From Leishmania panamensis (Eukaryota; Euglenozoa; Kinetoplastea; Trypanosomatida; Trypanosomatidae), in contig NC_025866.1 in NCBI RefSeq assembly GCF_000755165.1, forward strand, positions 1,853,474-1,917,473: a DNA stretch of 64,000 bases, read 5' to 3'. Shown piece by piece: positions 11,301-20,911 of this stretch; positions within the stretch are counted from its first letter, which is position 1; every line of letters begins with the position of its first letter. The notes under the pieces were generated by a model. It saw only the letters and a program-made list of their open reading frames with translations, was not told where the DNA came from and did not search any database. The position numbers were made by a program, and so were the translations under genes.

Positions 11301-12582
11301 ATCGGAGGCGGCGACGCTGGTGGTGAGCGGCGGCGGTGGCGCCTTCCTGCACGGGGCACGCAATGATTCTATCATCTCCCAGGGAACCAAGTATGTCCGC
11401 GCCTGTGCCTTTCCGGATCGGAACACGTTCATGAACATGGCGTCGCGCCTGTGGGGCTTCCGCGTCATCAACTGGAAGTTCGACTTGGTTGTTGGCTTCT
11501 TGTGCTTTGTTCTCCTCTTATCTGTGCTGCCGCTGCCGATGGATTTGGATCTAAACAGCCGTGGCACTACGCACAGAGGTGGTAAGAAGATGCGGTTAGC
11601 ACAGGTGTTCTCGCTCTGGGTGGGCTACACAACGGAGATCATGTCGCACGTCATCACCCGCGGCATTATCTCGCTCTTCTCCCTTGTCTTCTTCTGGGTG
11701 TTCTTCTCCTCTGCTGGTGTTGACCGTCATGCACCATTTTTGTGGCGTCTGTGCTACGGCAGCGTGTGGGCCTTTGCGGTGCTGCTCTGCTGCTCCGGCG
11801 CCATGGCCTTCCTGCATGTGCAGCTCTTATACCTTATGAATCACGAATTGCTCGAATCGACTGGCGGGCATTGGGGCTCCCAGCTGGAGAACCAAGTAGT
11901 GTTCATGACCAATGCACTCATTGACTATCTTCAGAGCATCACGGGTGGGGAGGGGTCGTGGGTGTCACGCCGGGTGAGCCGCGCGCACAACCCCGTCCTG
12001 GCTATCATCCCGACGGGGTGTCTACGTGTCCTTCTGCGCTGCTTTGACCCATTCGAGTCGCTTAGCTTTCTCTCCATGACCGTGAGCGGTGGTGAGATGG
12101 CGCGCTTTTCGGCCACCGCGTCCCGGTTTCAGATTCTGCTCTACTACACGTATGTGCTCTTCTTCTACTGGGTGCTCATCACGCCAATCGTGTCCGTACT
12201 GATCGGCACATTTCTGCTCTTCTCTGTCACGACGTTCGACTACATGTACAATCCCACCTACTCGGCATTTCAGATGGAGGAGTACAAGCACTTTGTGCGC
12301 TTCCGCCTCGACGCTGCGACGCGTGAGCTGCACGCGTATGTCGTAGCGGTGCAGAAGCCAGCGACGGTGTACCAACTCGACCGCGGCTACCTGTGGAGCC
12401 TGACGGGCCCAGGACTCGAAGAGCACCGGCCACCACACCTGAAGCACCACCCGAGTCGATGGGGGCCGGTACCGAGCGACGTGCAACGCAAACGCCATAT
12501 GACCGAACTTCTCGAGCACTTCACTGTCTACCCGCACCGCGGCCCGCAGCGGTCGAAGCCTCTGAAGATGGAGCACGAATGA
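8332..12582 (+). CDS. Multi-pass membrane calcineurin-like metallophosphoesterase, copy 2
   Basis: A paralogue of the gene at 2763, 1416 residues from the ATG at 8332. That start gives MSEWFHWTVG and a membrane domain that aligns with copy 1 (both have FHSPFR and CFHxGP). The longer open frame begins upstream at a non-ATG codon and is probably 5' UTR. The catalytic blocks are DVGDGFNPTY, GGDLAYP (D765), GNHDW (H860), VHEPGW and GDIHHYSRH (D977). A Ser/Thr/Ala-rich linker of about 170 residues, absent from copy 1, separates the GDGF block from the GDLAYP block. The C-terminal membrane region and the tail (YSAFQ then EEYKHFVRFRLD) match copy 1. The substrate is unknown. Core segments are identical in DNA to copy 1, while the flanks differ strongly. 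Confidence 0.9.
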   Translation: MSEWFHWTVGSANPFVDFSTIWIEPLIQHAVDFSHRVEPDVLCTLAYLACMGSAYLFHSPFRAHATAAMDTYGRVTKVFQTWSTIIFFCFHIGPQLFRDKRPKISSVDTKDTVPILFFPLFIIFTICFGFLHKVKRRWGLSLTYGSRFSVIALNSLVLAALGTAHYAYCHTLRPNASHYVWRFILYYLMPSSIVTQPFWCVSKLLLLSACFITTDYHYKKWMGCDPARGILWAELYELNKGRHTEVLMMERNSKEGQQDWRELVAPPRVYTPAAPNTRTTAAQVAAAAVLGVPVEGRIHGAVCNSSATIDSAARTAPAPRILYHECPPDVNLDLLESSYDADDADLRRICGGVGGVPLREANRIFSASTVDNSPLPHTHLDGVMSRALYKLDHTDPNLTALTSFRAPQLFVKEVQEAQHPVNRPGMVPWWSTFVLLTVWQTVAGAMLRFLSFDVRTIQGYTTPKIFHLHFSSSLRDTIRSATEALSRCTAMHRRTSCDSIANSSGLCSLYAPGNHGAPSHNDEDQGVRKENACIRECCVPAAAATSPLIEPDVWFDWIADVGDGFNPTYAMARLLAQPMLRLPLAATRKARWRRLFPSDEDEVTGVSNYNNLADRASLSSSAPTTPTASMPGAVEEEATALELPRAAPFWTANVPDMSTAGRTGSTTRLQPLLRRSRTHVAAAAVQGSTMRTRRDVGKNLAVSKAATTGSLDLNSSVYPRHTLHRRVASEDSQSTKSTASRSLLSMEKDSFVTLPRGSFVLVGGDLAYPSPNDETYTTRLFEPYHDAMSGNVRLQSVFHAEQQRVIVADASDADVAHVHLLDAETVSEMATGRAALRTGRATAEEALRSVPLLFAIPGNHDWFDGLTTFHKYILERTWIGGWLMPQRSSFFVLRLPHNWFILCGDTGNMQDIDVAQRNYFLDVIEKYMDVESCVILAVHEPGWVYDAMEKDEKARQPELNRVVDALGTRLRLRLAGDIHHYSRHVPVDASSEAATLVVSGGGGAFLHGARNDSIISQGTKYVRACAFPDRNTFMNMASRLWGFRVINWKFDLVVGFLCFVLLLSVLPLPMDLDLNSRGTTHRGGKKMRLAQVFSLWVGYTTEIMSHVITRGIISLFSLVFFWVFFSSAGVDRHAPFLWRLCYGSVWAFAVLLCCSGAMAFLHVQLLYLMNHELLESTGGHWGSQLENQVVFMTNALIDYLQSITGGEGSWVSRRVSRAHNPVLAIIPTGCLRVLLRCFDPFESLSFLSMTVSGGEMARFSATASRFQILLYYTYVLFFYWVLITPIVSVLIGTFLLFSVTTFDYMYNPTYSAFQMEEYKHFVRFRLDAATRELHAYVVAVQKPATVYQLDRGYLWSLTGPGLEEHRPPHLKHHPSRWGPVPSDVQRKRHMTELLEHFTVYPHRGPQRSKPLKMEHE

Positions 12583-13348
12583 CCGTGCATTGGCCAAAAA
12601 AAAAGGAAACCAAAACCTGCACACCCAGCGTCCCTCTTGCCCCCTCTCACACGCATGCCCCTGCGTTGTCTGAGCCCCTCGCAGTGACGACGACAACAAC
12701 AGCCCCCCCCCACCACCACCAGAAAAGCGGAACAGGACGGAGCAGCTCCCGCAGAGGGGACACCGCCTCGACTTGTTCTTTACATTAGCGAGAGATGCAG
12801 ACTAAGTGGCATACACACACACACACACGCACACGCATATCACACCTCTCTCTCTCTCTGCTTTGAAGAGAAGTGAGTAGGATATGTAAAGTGAAAGCCA
12901 GTGGAAAGGTTCACGTGTAGACATCCGACGCCATCACCTCACACAACCGAGTACCTGTTTGCTTCAGCGCTTAGCCCCATATGAGGCCTTAGAAAGTAGA
13001 AGTGCTCTCAAAGGAGTCATGGTACATTGTGCGCATCTGTGATAGTGGTGGTGATGATGTGTGGGGGGGGTACACATCGAAGCTCTGGTGAGCATCATCA
13101 CTGGTTGGAGTTGGTGGCACTCTGAGTGCCTCCTCCGCCTTGGCCGTGCCATCCTTATCTTTCACCCCTACGCCATGATGGAGACAGTCATGCTCGCACG
13201 ACCCCCCCTTTGCAACGTTACCGCCATCGTTCTGCCTCACTCCACCGTCCCCCCCCCCCAACACACACACACATAACACGCTCGGCTCGTGGCGCGGTAC
13301 CGCAAGCGCATCCTCTCTCCCCCTTCCCCCACACAGTACACCACATTG
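12583..13348. other. Intergenic/UTR sequence
   Basis: No gene is recognised. CA repeats occur near 12814-12832 and 13261-13272, and a C run near 13250. The stretch holds the 3' UTR of metallophosphoesterase copy 2 and the 5' region of the Nudix gene. Confidence 0.65.
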
Positions 13349-14584
13349 ATGAGTTTCGAGTTAAAGGCTGCTGTTCCACGGCTGGCCTCCACCATTCTCC
13401 TCCTCGCTCGAAGGCCACAGCACGCCGTATCGCAGCAGCGGCGGACGACAAGCAACAATGCTTCTCGGGAGAATGACCTTCACGTTCTCATGATGAAGCG
13501 GCACAGCAAGGCACGCTTCATGCCGAGCTTCTACGTGTTCCCTGGCGGTGGTATCGAGGGCATCGATTACGCCACGGCGAAGCACTACCTGGCGGCGAAC
13601 TACCACGTGCATCTGCAGGATGCAGAGGACAAGAAGATGACGCAGGACTTCCTTGAGTCGTGCGCGCAACCGTCCGCTGTAGAAGCAGAGGTGGAGGCGT
13701 GGGCCTGTCGCGTTGGGGCACTGCGCGAGCTCGCCGAGGAGACTGCGTGTGTTTTGCGAAGAGATGGTCACATCTGTACAGAGGCCCAGTGGATCAAGTG
13801 GCAGAAGTCACGCGATGCGAGTGCAGCAGACCGCGCGTCCACTGGTTCCGTCTCGTCCCTCTCCGCGACGCCGCTTTCCGTCTACGACCTTCCTGCCGTC
13901 TCGAGCCTCCGTCCCGTTGCACGGTGGGTGTCGCCGCGACAGTTCAAGCACCGCTACGACACCTACTTCTATGCTGCTCTTGTGGACTCTGCTCTGGTCA
14001 GCGCAGAGTCACACGAAGAGGTGCCCATGCCATGTTCCACTCAGACATCTCGTGGTAATGAGGCAAATCCTGGTGCGGCGGTTCGTCACATCCCACCACA
14101 GGAGCTGCCGCTCCTCGGACAGGCCAGTGAAGTTTCGGAGCTGCTCTGGGTAAGTCCGCTGGAGGCGCTGCGACGACATGAGGACACGAGTGATTCCTTC
14201 TCACTGGCACCCCCAACGTATCTGATATTACACGCGTTGTCTCTGCAGCCAGGCTTTGTGTCGATGGCAGCGGCCTGGGAAGCAGAGCCACCCTCTCCGG
14301 TAGACGCTGTGGCAAAGTCGTTAGGCGAACTGCCGTACAGCAGCGTACTGCCGTGCGTGGAGCCGATCAGCACCACTACGGAGGACGGACACCGCATTAT
14401 CGACTTTACGCTGCCGGCACGCTACTTCCACGAAACGGGCTGGTCTATGGCGGAGGGCGAGTACCTTGTCCCTGGCGCGAACTTTGCCGAGTACAGGCAC
14501 TTCATTCGCGTGTTTGTTGGCCGGGCTGGAGTACCACAAGTAGGTGGCGCCACGGTGGACAGGGCATACGTCATCCTCCATTGA
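13349..14584 (+). CDS. Nudix hydrolase, NUDT19-like
   Basis: A 411-residue protein. The Nudix box is split: FPGGGIEG (P65, G66-68, E70) is followed about 55 residues later by GALRELAEETACVL (R126, E127, E130, E131). NUDT19-type hydrolases (CoA or acyl-CoA diphosphatases in animals) are known for such an insertion within the box, so a CoA-type pyrophosphatase is the best guess. The N-terminus contains an RRPQ region and could be an organellar targeting signal, but no peroxisomal tripeptide is seen at the C-terminus (it ends VILH). The open frame extends 20 codons upstream to a GTG; the first ATG at 13349 is taken as the start. The true substrate cannot be read from sequence. Confidence 0.82.
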   Translation: MSFELKAAVPRLASTILLLARRPQHAVSQQRRTTSNNASRENDLHVLMMKRHSKARFMPSFYVFPGGGIEGIDYATAKHYLAANYHVHLQDAEDKKMTQDFLESCAQPSAVEAEVEAWACRVGALRELAEETACVLRRDGHICTEAQWIKWQKSRDASAADRASTGSVSSLSATPLSVYDLPAVSSLRPVARWVSPRQFKHRYDTYFYAALVDSALVSAESHEEVPMPCSTQTSRGNEANPGAAVRHIPPQELPLLGQASEVSELLWVSPLEALRRHEDTSDSFSLAPPTYLILHALSLQPGFVSMAAAWEAEPPSPVDAVAKSLGELPYSSVLPCVEPISTTTEDGHRIIDFTLPARYFHETGWSMAEGEYLVPGANFAEYRHFIRVFVGRAGVPQVGGATVDRAYVILH

Positions 14585-16415
14585 TAATGGGGTGTATGAA
14601 GGTCTGAAGATGGTGTTTTGACGAGGGATGAGAGAGCGAAAGAGAGAGGCCGAGCAGACATGTCCACTGACGAGCGAGTGAATTTTTCAGCTCTGTCCCT
14701 CTCTTTTCTCTTCTCGTATCTCCCCCATTTAGCTTCAGCTTTGAACGTTGCATGCGCATGTCGGGAGGTATTCATGTATGCTTGTGTGTAAGGGGAAGAT
14801 TGGGGAGAGAGAGTGGGGGGGGGGCGAACAGCTGGAAGGGTCTGCTCTCTGGCGCTTTCGTCCGGCTTTGAAATGGGAAAGTGGGGTGTATGGCACCAAC
14901 TTTTTCTTCTTTGGCACTTATTATTTCTAAGAGGGAGGATGCGGCGGGACGAGGGAGAGGGGGGGTTGGAGAGGTCTGGCGTGCTGTAGGCATGTGCGTA
15001 TTTTACTTACCTTTATTTTTGCCTTCTCTCCACGTTGATTCTTTAGCGATCATGTCCCCGGTCTCTACCATCTCCCTTCCTCCGACACCCCTGTCTTTCT
15101 CCCTACTTGCCCCCCTCCCTCCCCCTCGATATGTGCGACTCCTGTCTAGCCCCCCTTGTCACCTCTTTGGTTGTACGTCTACGTGCACATTCACCAAGGG
15201 GGGAGGGAGGCGATCTGCTCCCCTCTTCCTTGTGCGACATCTTTGACTCCATGTCGCCATGCTCTGTGTGTGACATGATCGAAGAGTATTCCATCGCTCG
15301 GTGCCTCTGCACTGCCCATCTGCCCCACCCTATTCTTGTCTCTCTTTTATGGTCTCGTTTCGCTCGCCGCTCGTCCTTTTCCCGCTCTGTTGCCGTCTTG
15401 TCCAGTCCTAAGCTGCTTTGTCTGTCTGTGCCTCTGTCTGTCTGTGGGTGTGTGTATTGTTCACTCAGCTAGCACACACACACACACAGAGAGACAGACA
15501 AGCGCACGGGCTCGCGCGGGGCTCGTCAGCCTCCTTTCGTTTATTTCTCCCACCTTGCATTACCTGCGCTTACCCTTCTTCTTATTGCTGTTTCACGTGT
15601 TTGTGTGGATGTGTGCCTTGGGCAGCACTGGCAGACAGGCTCGCAGCCATGTCAGCATACACACGCACACACACACACACACACGTACATGCAGTCTTTG
15701 TCGCTTGCATCGACACTACCAAATAAGGCAAGGGCTAAGCAGTATAGGTGCAGGTTCAGCTACTGAGACCGACGTCGCAGCGTTGCATCGGTAGGAAAGG
15801 CCCCAAACACCGAAGAGAGATTTGCTCGATGAGTGGAAATTGCCTCCGTCGAGCAAATGGGCACGGGTACTTGGCCAAGAAAAAAGGGCCGTATAATCGG
15901 ATGCGTGTCTGTGCCGTCTTCTAACGAGTGCTTCGCTTCATGAGGTGCGATGGTGCAGATTGAACTTTCTCTCCAGAGTTTTCTAGTGCGTGTGCGTGTG
16001 GTGTGTGTGTGTGTTACCTGCGCACCCAAGTATATGCACAGATGTGCAGGCATCTGAAGGCGGTACAACACATGCAGAAATCAACAACGCCCTCCTCCCT
16101 TTGCTTTGGTGTTGTTCTTTCGCTCTCACTCACTCACTTTCGTTTGCTGATTCCATCATTGCCGAAAACGCCCCTTGCTGCCTGTTGGAATGCCGAGATC
16201 GGCACATTTTGCCTTCTGCCTTGCTGTGTGGGAGTCGCGCACATGCCGCTGCGTGCTGCTCACGCCGGGGCCTACGCGTGGACACTTTCTATGCCCCTCC
16301 TTCTCCCATCGCTAGCCATTACTCGGCTGCTCAAACACCGAAGGTAAAACACTATTGTGCCCACACCTCAAGGGAGAAGCAGAGACGGACGTAGGTGCGC
16401 TCGCAGCGCCCACAC
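14585..16415. other. Intergenic/UTR sequence
   Basis: No gene is recognised. There is a run of ten G at 14815-14824 and CA repeats near 15473-15488 and 15660-15684. A pyrimidine tract ending TTCTTTAG near 15045 is followed by a short low-complexity reading frame (15051-15246) that is not convincing as a protein. Confidence 0.6.
16282..16315 (+). promoter_or_regulatory. Candidate spliced-leader acceptor for RAD1
   Basis: The tract ACACTTTCTATGCCCCTCCT and following CT-rich bases end in GCTAG, with AG at 16314-16315, about 100 bases before the RAD1 ATG at 16416. Confidence 0.5.
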
Positions 16416-17489
16416 ATGTCTATTTACTGCCGTCTTGCGTCGCCGCCAGTGTTCCTTCGCGCACTGCACACTGTGTCGGTCAGTCGCGATGGGTGGGCCA
16501 CTGTCGTGTTCACCGACTCGCATGTCGTCCTGCACGTTGAGGGTACGGATGAGAACATGACAGCAACATGCACCCTGCCGAAGAACCTCTTCGCCGAGTA
16601 CGCCGTCGTCGAGACGCGCTTTGCGCTGCACATCCCTACATTGATCGACGCGCTACTCATGCTTGGCCCATCAGTGGCAACAGCGTCGACAAGAGCCGTT
16701 CTCGCGTATCCGACCGACGATGCGAAGCTTCTCGTGGAGCTGACCCCAGCAGATCGGTTTGCGGGTGGTGGCTCACCGACGCTGTCGGACCTCGGTGTGG
16801 GCGGGGATCGCATGCTTCAGTCACTACTCGTCACCCGTAACGTGCGCGACCACTTACTTGATCTGCGCTTCTCCGAGGCGGCACTTTTGGCGCAGGTGAC
16901 GCTGCAGGGCGACGCCGTGCGCGACCTCATCGCCGACGTCACAGCGGCGCAGTGCACCGAAGTGTCTATCCGTATTGACCCTAAACTAGGCGTCCTTCTG
17001 CGCGGTGAGGGCGGTCCATACGGCGAGGTAGAGGCGCACGTCAACGCCAACTCTGAAGTACTGTTGTCGCTGTCGCGCGAGCGCTCCGCCAGCACACGCG
17101 TCTACACTCACCATCTCGCCTTGGCGTGTGGCGCAAGGGGTGGAACAGGGGGCGGTGGTGGCAGCAGCGGCGGCTCCGGTGCCGGTGGAACTGGCGGGGG
17201 ACGCCTGCGTGGCATAGTCCCCGGTGGTGGAGGCTCCAGCACGCGGGATGGGCGCCTGTCGAACACTGATTACATCCTGATGGGTCTCGCCGCCTCCGCC
17301 GTTGGGGCTGGTGGCAGTGGTAGTGGTGGTGCAGCTGTCGGTACTCTTTTTGGCGGCTTCGAACGGCTGACACTCCAGATCAATGCACAGAGGCAACTGA
17401 GTGTGCTGCACATGCAGCGGGATCATGAGCTGAAAGTGTCCGTGACGGTTGTAGTGATGCCGCTCAGCTCGGTCTACGACGTGCTGTGA
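16416..17489 (+). CDS. Rad1, subunit of the 9-1-1 DNA-damage checkpoint clamp
   Basis: A 357-residue protein resembling eukaryotic Rad1, which joins Rad9 and Hus1 in a PCNA-like ring loaded at damaged or stalled replication sites in the nucleus. The N-terminal half has the sliding-clamp pattern: an early ARxLHTVSVS-like strand (residues 9-20), FTDSHVVLHVEG (about 28-39), then TCTLPKNLFAEY and a leucine-rich helix ending LLMLG. Two glycine/serine-rich stretches (about 241-275 and 292-312) interrupt the C-terminal clamp domain before the closing strands QINAQRQLSVLHM and VSVTVVVMPL. The family is usually near 280-320 residues, so the excess is mostly these inserts. The open frame extends seven codons upstream to a GTG; the ATG at 16416 fits the family start. 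Identification rests on fold pattern and remembered homologues. Confidence 0.8.
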   Translation: MSIYCRLASPPVFLRALHTVSVSRDGWATVVFTDSHVVLHVEGTDENMTATCTLPKNLFAEYAVVETRFALHIPTLIDALLMLGPSVATASTRAVLAYPTDDAKLLVELTPADRFAGGGSPTLSDLGVGGDRMLQSLLVTRNVRDHLLDLRFSEAALLAQVTLQGDAVRDLIADVTAAQCTEVSIRIDPKLGVLLRGEGGPYGEVEAHVNANSEVLLSLSRERSASTRVYTHHLALACGARGGTGGGGGSSGGSGAGGTGGGRLRGIVPGGGGSSTRDGRLSNTDYILMGLAASAVGAGGSGSGGAAVGTLFGGFERLTLQINAQRQLSVLHMQRDHELKVSVTVVVMPLSSVYDVL

Positions 17490-18350
17490 AGGAGCGTACA
17501 GGGAAAGCACCTAAGCGATGCGGCTCCCTCTGTTCCTTCTTCATGGGCTGGACCCTCTCCGTCTCTTGGGCACATTGGCCAACTTGTGGTGTAGGGGCGT
17601 GCTGGCACACGTTAGATCTTTCTTTCACACAGAACAAGACTCTAATCCAGTAATGCATTCACACGCCCCGCACAGCCACGATCACTGAAGCCGATGGTGA
17701 AGGGGCAGAAGGAGAGCAAGTTGGCTCGTGAAACTGCGGCGGCGCTTCTGTGGAGGAAAGGTGCATGATAGATGGCCCATTGTGTCAAGGCATTGAAGAG
17801 ACAATCTCGACTTTCCCCTCTTCAGTCGTGTTGTCTACGCGATACCGACCCCCGCCCGCGTGTCAGCATTGTGCCGTGGGGTAGCTGCCACATCTCGCTC
17901 GCACACCTCCCCCCTTTTTTCTTTCGCTCCCTCCACCCGGCCTGCTCAACTTCGCCATTGTCGACCCGCTGCCCCACCTCACCTCAGCGCTCCCACTCTC
18001 TTCTCTCATTCTCCACTTTGTGTGGAGCTATTTCTCTCTCTCTCTCTGTAACCTCTTACGCTGACTTTTCCACCCTCCCCTCCCTCCTTACACAGCACAC
18101 ACGGTGAGAGAGAGACACACACACACACCCGCACACTTCATGTACGCACGCACACACGGCAGCAGCACACGCAGTGAGGTGTGAGCGGCAAAGACTGATA
18201 CAGAGGCAAGACCTCTCCCCTTTCCACCTGCGCGATGTTGCCCCCCAGCTGGCACTGCACAGCCGCTAAGAAAACAGCCCCAAGTTGCACGTCGACATCT
18301 CTTGGGCATCTCCACCCTCTTCCTCCCACCACACGACGGGCTTCTTCATT
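17490..18350. other. Intergenic/UTR sequence
   Basis: No gene is recognised. Long CT-rich tracts (about 17905-18095) are followed by a CA-rich patch near 18115-18127. The stretch probably contains the RAD1 3' UTR and the splice region of the next gene. Confidence 0.65.
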
Positions 18351-20132
18351 ATGAGTGAGCTCCAGCTCATCCTCAGCCCGGCGCAGCTCACGAAACACTA
18401 TGAACTGCTACAATTTCTCAGCCGGCACCCGAACCAGCCGTACACCCTGGCGCAGCTGGACTCTCTCCTGCCACGCGGGGTGGCGTTGCAGGGGTTTCCG
18501 AAGGAGTGGTTCTCACTCATCGAGGATGGTGCCTGTTGGCACCGCAGCATTGAGCTCCATCGCAACTACAGTGCGACTGCCTCCACTGCAGCAGCACGTC
18601 TGAATACGGGGGCGGCACAAGACGGCCCGTCCGCCTCTTCTCCGTTGGGGTTCAACTCAACAGCGGCAGAGAGAGCCAAGTATGTGCTGCTGTGTGCTCG
18701 TGCCGAGGTCAATACACTGGATGAACTGCGCAAGCGCATCGATTCCCCATCCACGCTGCTGGACCCGGAAGGCTGCGTGGCGTTGCACACCGATCAAATT
18801 GTCATCTCCACCGCACTGATCCGGCGAGCGGTGCGAACAGGGCTGGTGCACTACTTCCCTGACGCGTACGACAAGGCGGAGTACAAACATCTCGGTATGC
18901 GAGACGCTTCGTCTTCAGCCAGTGGTGGCGCGGCAGCGGGATCTGGCCCGGAAGGGCGCACAGGCAACAGCGGCGGCAGCAGTCGAGCCAACGTTGGTCA
19001 AGCCACCTCGTCTCTACTGGAGTCGTTCCTGGAGCGCGATGAAGCCCATGGCGAAGGGAGGAACGGTGGTGGTGATCGCATTTACGTTGCCCTTCCACCT
19101 GGCGTCTGTGTACACCATCGCCTGCTCACCCGCCGCGGTGTGCCGGAGCAGGAGGCATACTCACTGCCGACGCGCTTCTACGTGGGGGAGCGTGTGCAGA
19201 TCCTCTTTGACAACCAGGTCGCCGTGAAGAAGCTGGGGCTGCCGAACGAGCTGCGCGTTGACTGGTCGCTGGCAGGCGTGAAGCTCCCAAACACGGGTGA
19301 CACCCGCCAGACAACCGGGGAGGGGGGGACGAGCCGACTGGAGGCGCTGGCGGCCGCGCCGCCGCCACCACTGCGGGTACGCAGAGAGAATCTTGCAGTG
19401 CACAGCACTCCAGCAGTGGCAAATGCGTCTCCATCAGCGGTGACGGAAGCCTCTGCCGCAGCGGATGCGCCGGCGCCAATCGTTATCAGCACGAAGGTCA
19501 AGATGGAGATCGAGGCGGTGCAGGCCTGCTTAGTCAAGTTGATCCTGACGGTGAACGGTGTGGAGAATGTGCTGAACCTCGAGGTGCGGGAGGAGGCGGT
19601 GAGCCTGCCGGGCGTACTGGTGCTGCGCGACCGCCACCTAGATAGTTTTTCCCTCCCAGAAAAGAGCGTCCTTGCCGACCCTATTGTAAACCCCTCACCT
19701 TCATGGCAGTACCCGTACGAGTCGGTGCTGCGCGCCGCGTGTTCATCGTTGCCTAGTAACAGCCGCGACGATATTGCAGCACAATGGGCGAGCGCGGCCG
19801 CTGAGCCATGGTCAGAGCTTGTTCCTCTCCCCTGGACGCAGAACCCATCCCCGGCCGTGCTGGCGCTGCGGGAAGCGACGTACCCCGCTCAGGACGCCAC
19901 CGTCCGCGCCGCCACGCGCGCCGTCTTCTCCGCGCAGTCACTTGCCGACGAAGCGCGTCTGCGACAGACGAAGGCGCGCGTGCGTTTCGAGGCTGACGCT
20001 CGCGCCGGCAGTGGTAGTGGCGGAAAGCGGCGGCGTCGACAGCAGCTCCGCAGCAACGTGATGCTCAGCAACCGCCATCTCCTCCACTTTGGCCTTGACT
20101 TCTCCATCCCCTTTGTGAATCTACGCCAGTAG
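18351..20132 (+). CDS. Conserved protein, possible TFIIE-beta-like transcription factor
   Basis: A 593-residue protein without an obvious standard assignment. Residues about 8-65 look like a winged-helix (HYELLQFLSRHP, then YTLAQLDSLLP). Residues about 115-175 look like a second one (LDELRKRIDS, then ALIRRAVRTGLVHYF). The C-terminus is strongly basic and ends with KRRRRQQLRSNVMLSNRHLL (about 561-580). This order, two winged helices and then a basic tail with a KRR...N.HL motif, resembles TFIIE-beta, whose tail reads KKRRFKTHNEHL in human. The middle (about 185-400) is low-complexity. If correct, the protein would act in RNA polymerase II preinitiation at the spliced-leader promoter. The similarity was judged by eye and is weak. 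The open frame begins at a TTG; the first ATG at 18351 is used. Confidence 0.4.
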   Translation: MSELQLILSPAQLTKHYELLQFLSRHPNQPYTLAQLDSLLPRGVALQGFPKEWFSLIEDGACWHRSIELHRNYSATASTAAARLNTGAAQDGPSASSPLGFNSTAAERAKYVLLCARAEVNTLDELRKRIDSPSTLLDPEGCVALHTDQIVISTALIRRAVRTGLVHYFPDAYDKAEYKHLGMRDASSSASGGAAAGSGPEGRTGNSGGSSRANVGQATSSLLESFLERDEAHGEGRNGGGDRIYVALPPGVCVHHRLLTRRGVPEQEAYSLPTRFYVGERVQILFDNQVAVKKLGLPNELRVDWSLAGVKLPNTGDTRQTTGEGGTSRLEALAAAPPPPLRVRRENLAVHSTPAVANASPSAVTEASAAADAPAPIVISTKVKMEIEAVQACLVKLILTVNGVENVLNLEVREEAVSLPGVLVLRDRHLDSFSLPEKSVLADPIVNPSPSWQYPYESVLRAACSSLPSNSRDDIAAQWASAAAEPWSELVPLPWTQNPSPAVLALREATYPAQDATVRAATRAVFSAQSLADEARLRQTKARVRFEADARAGSGSGGKRRRRQQLRSNVMLSNRHLLHFGLDFSIPFVNLRQ

Positions 20133-20911
20133 AAGGTTATTTCACGTACCGGCGGTGTGTAGGATCATGGGCGTGAGTTTGTCTCATTAGTTTCCACTGT
20201 GACTGCCGATATTCCTTCCCCGTGCTCGCCTCTCCCCACGGTTCTCTGTCCGCCGTCAGGCCTAACGTCGATAATAGAGCGAAAAGAGGGAGACATCAGA
20301 GACATGAATCGGAAAGTAAAGCCAATGCACGGGAAAGCACCTCGGCGAGATATGTCTGCTTGACGTGCTGTGCGCTTAGTCCCTTCCACCACCACCACCA
20401 CCACCCTATAACATTGGCGTGGCTGAAGTCATTTGACGCGTGCGCGTGCGTCCCATACTCCCCTTCCCCATCGTCTTCCACTGGATCTCTACGGCTGCCT
20501 TGCGCTGGAGAGATGCTTCGCTTCGAATACGATGGGGCGGACACGTGAGAGTAGTCATGAGTGCCGGCGGCTCTGCCACTTCTGCCAACTGTGACCAGTC
20601 GTGCTCTTCACCTTATCAATCACGCTTGCCCGCTTCTTTAGTGTCCCTTTCTCCCTCTTTCCACTTTACCTCCGCACATTGGGAACCACTGACGGCTGTG
20701 CGCACGTGCCCCCGCTTAGTGTAATTATGGGATGGTAGTGCAGACGATCGTCACGCACGGGAGAAGGGACGCAGAAAGGCATCTCTCTTCTGCTTGCACC
20801 CGGCGAGGTGGACTGGGCGCCCCAGGTGGTGTGAGCCTGCCTCTGCCTCGTTCTCTCTCTTTCTCTTGCCCTTGTCTCATCAGCCCGAAGCCATAAAAGA
20901 ATGAACTCTCC
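20133..20911. other. Intergenic/UTR sequence
   Basis: No gene is recognised. A CAC trinucleotide repeat (about 20387-20405) and CT-rich tracts are present. Confidence 0.6.

Noticed and set aside
15051..15246. A 64-codon frame after a TTCTTTAG acceptor-like site
   Set aside because: The peptide is mostly Pro, Leu and Ser from CT-rich DNA and looks like translated splice-tract sequence.
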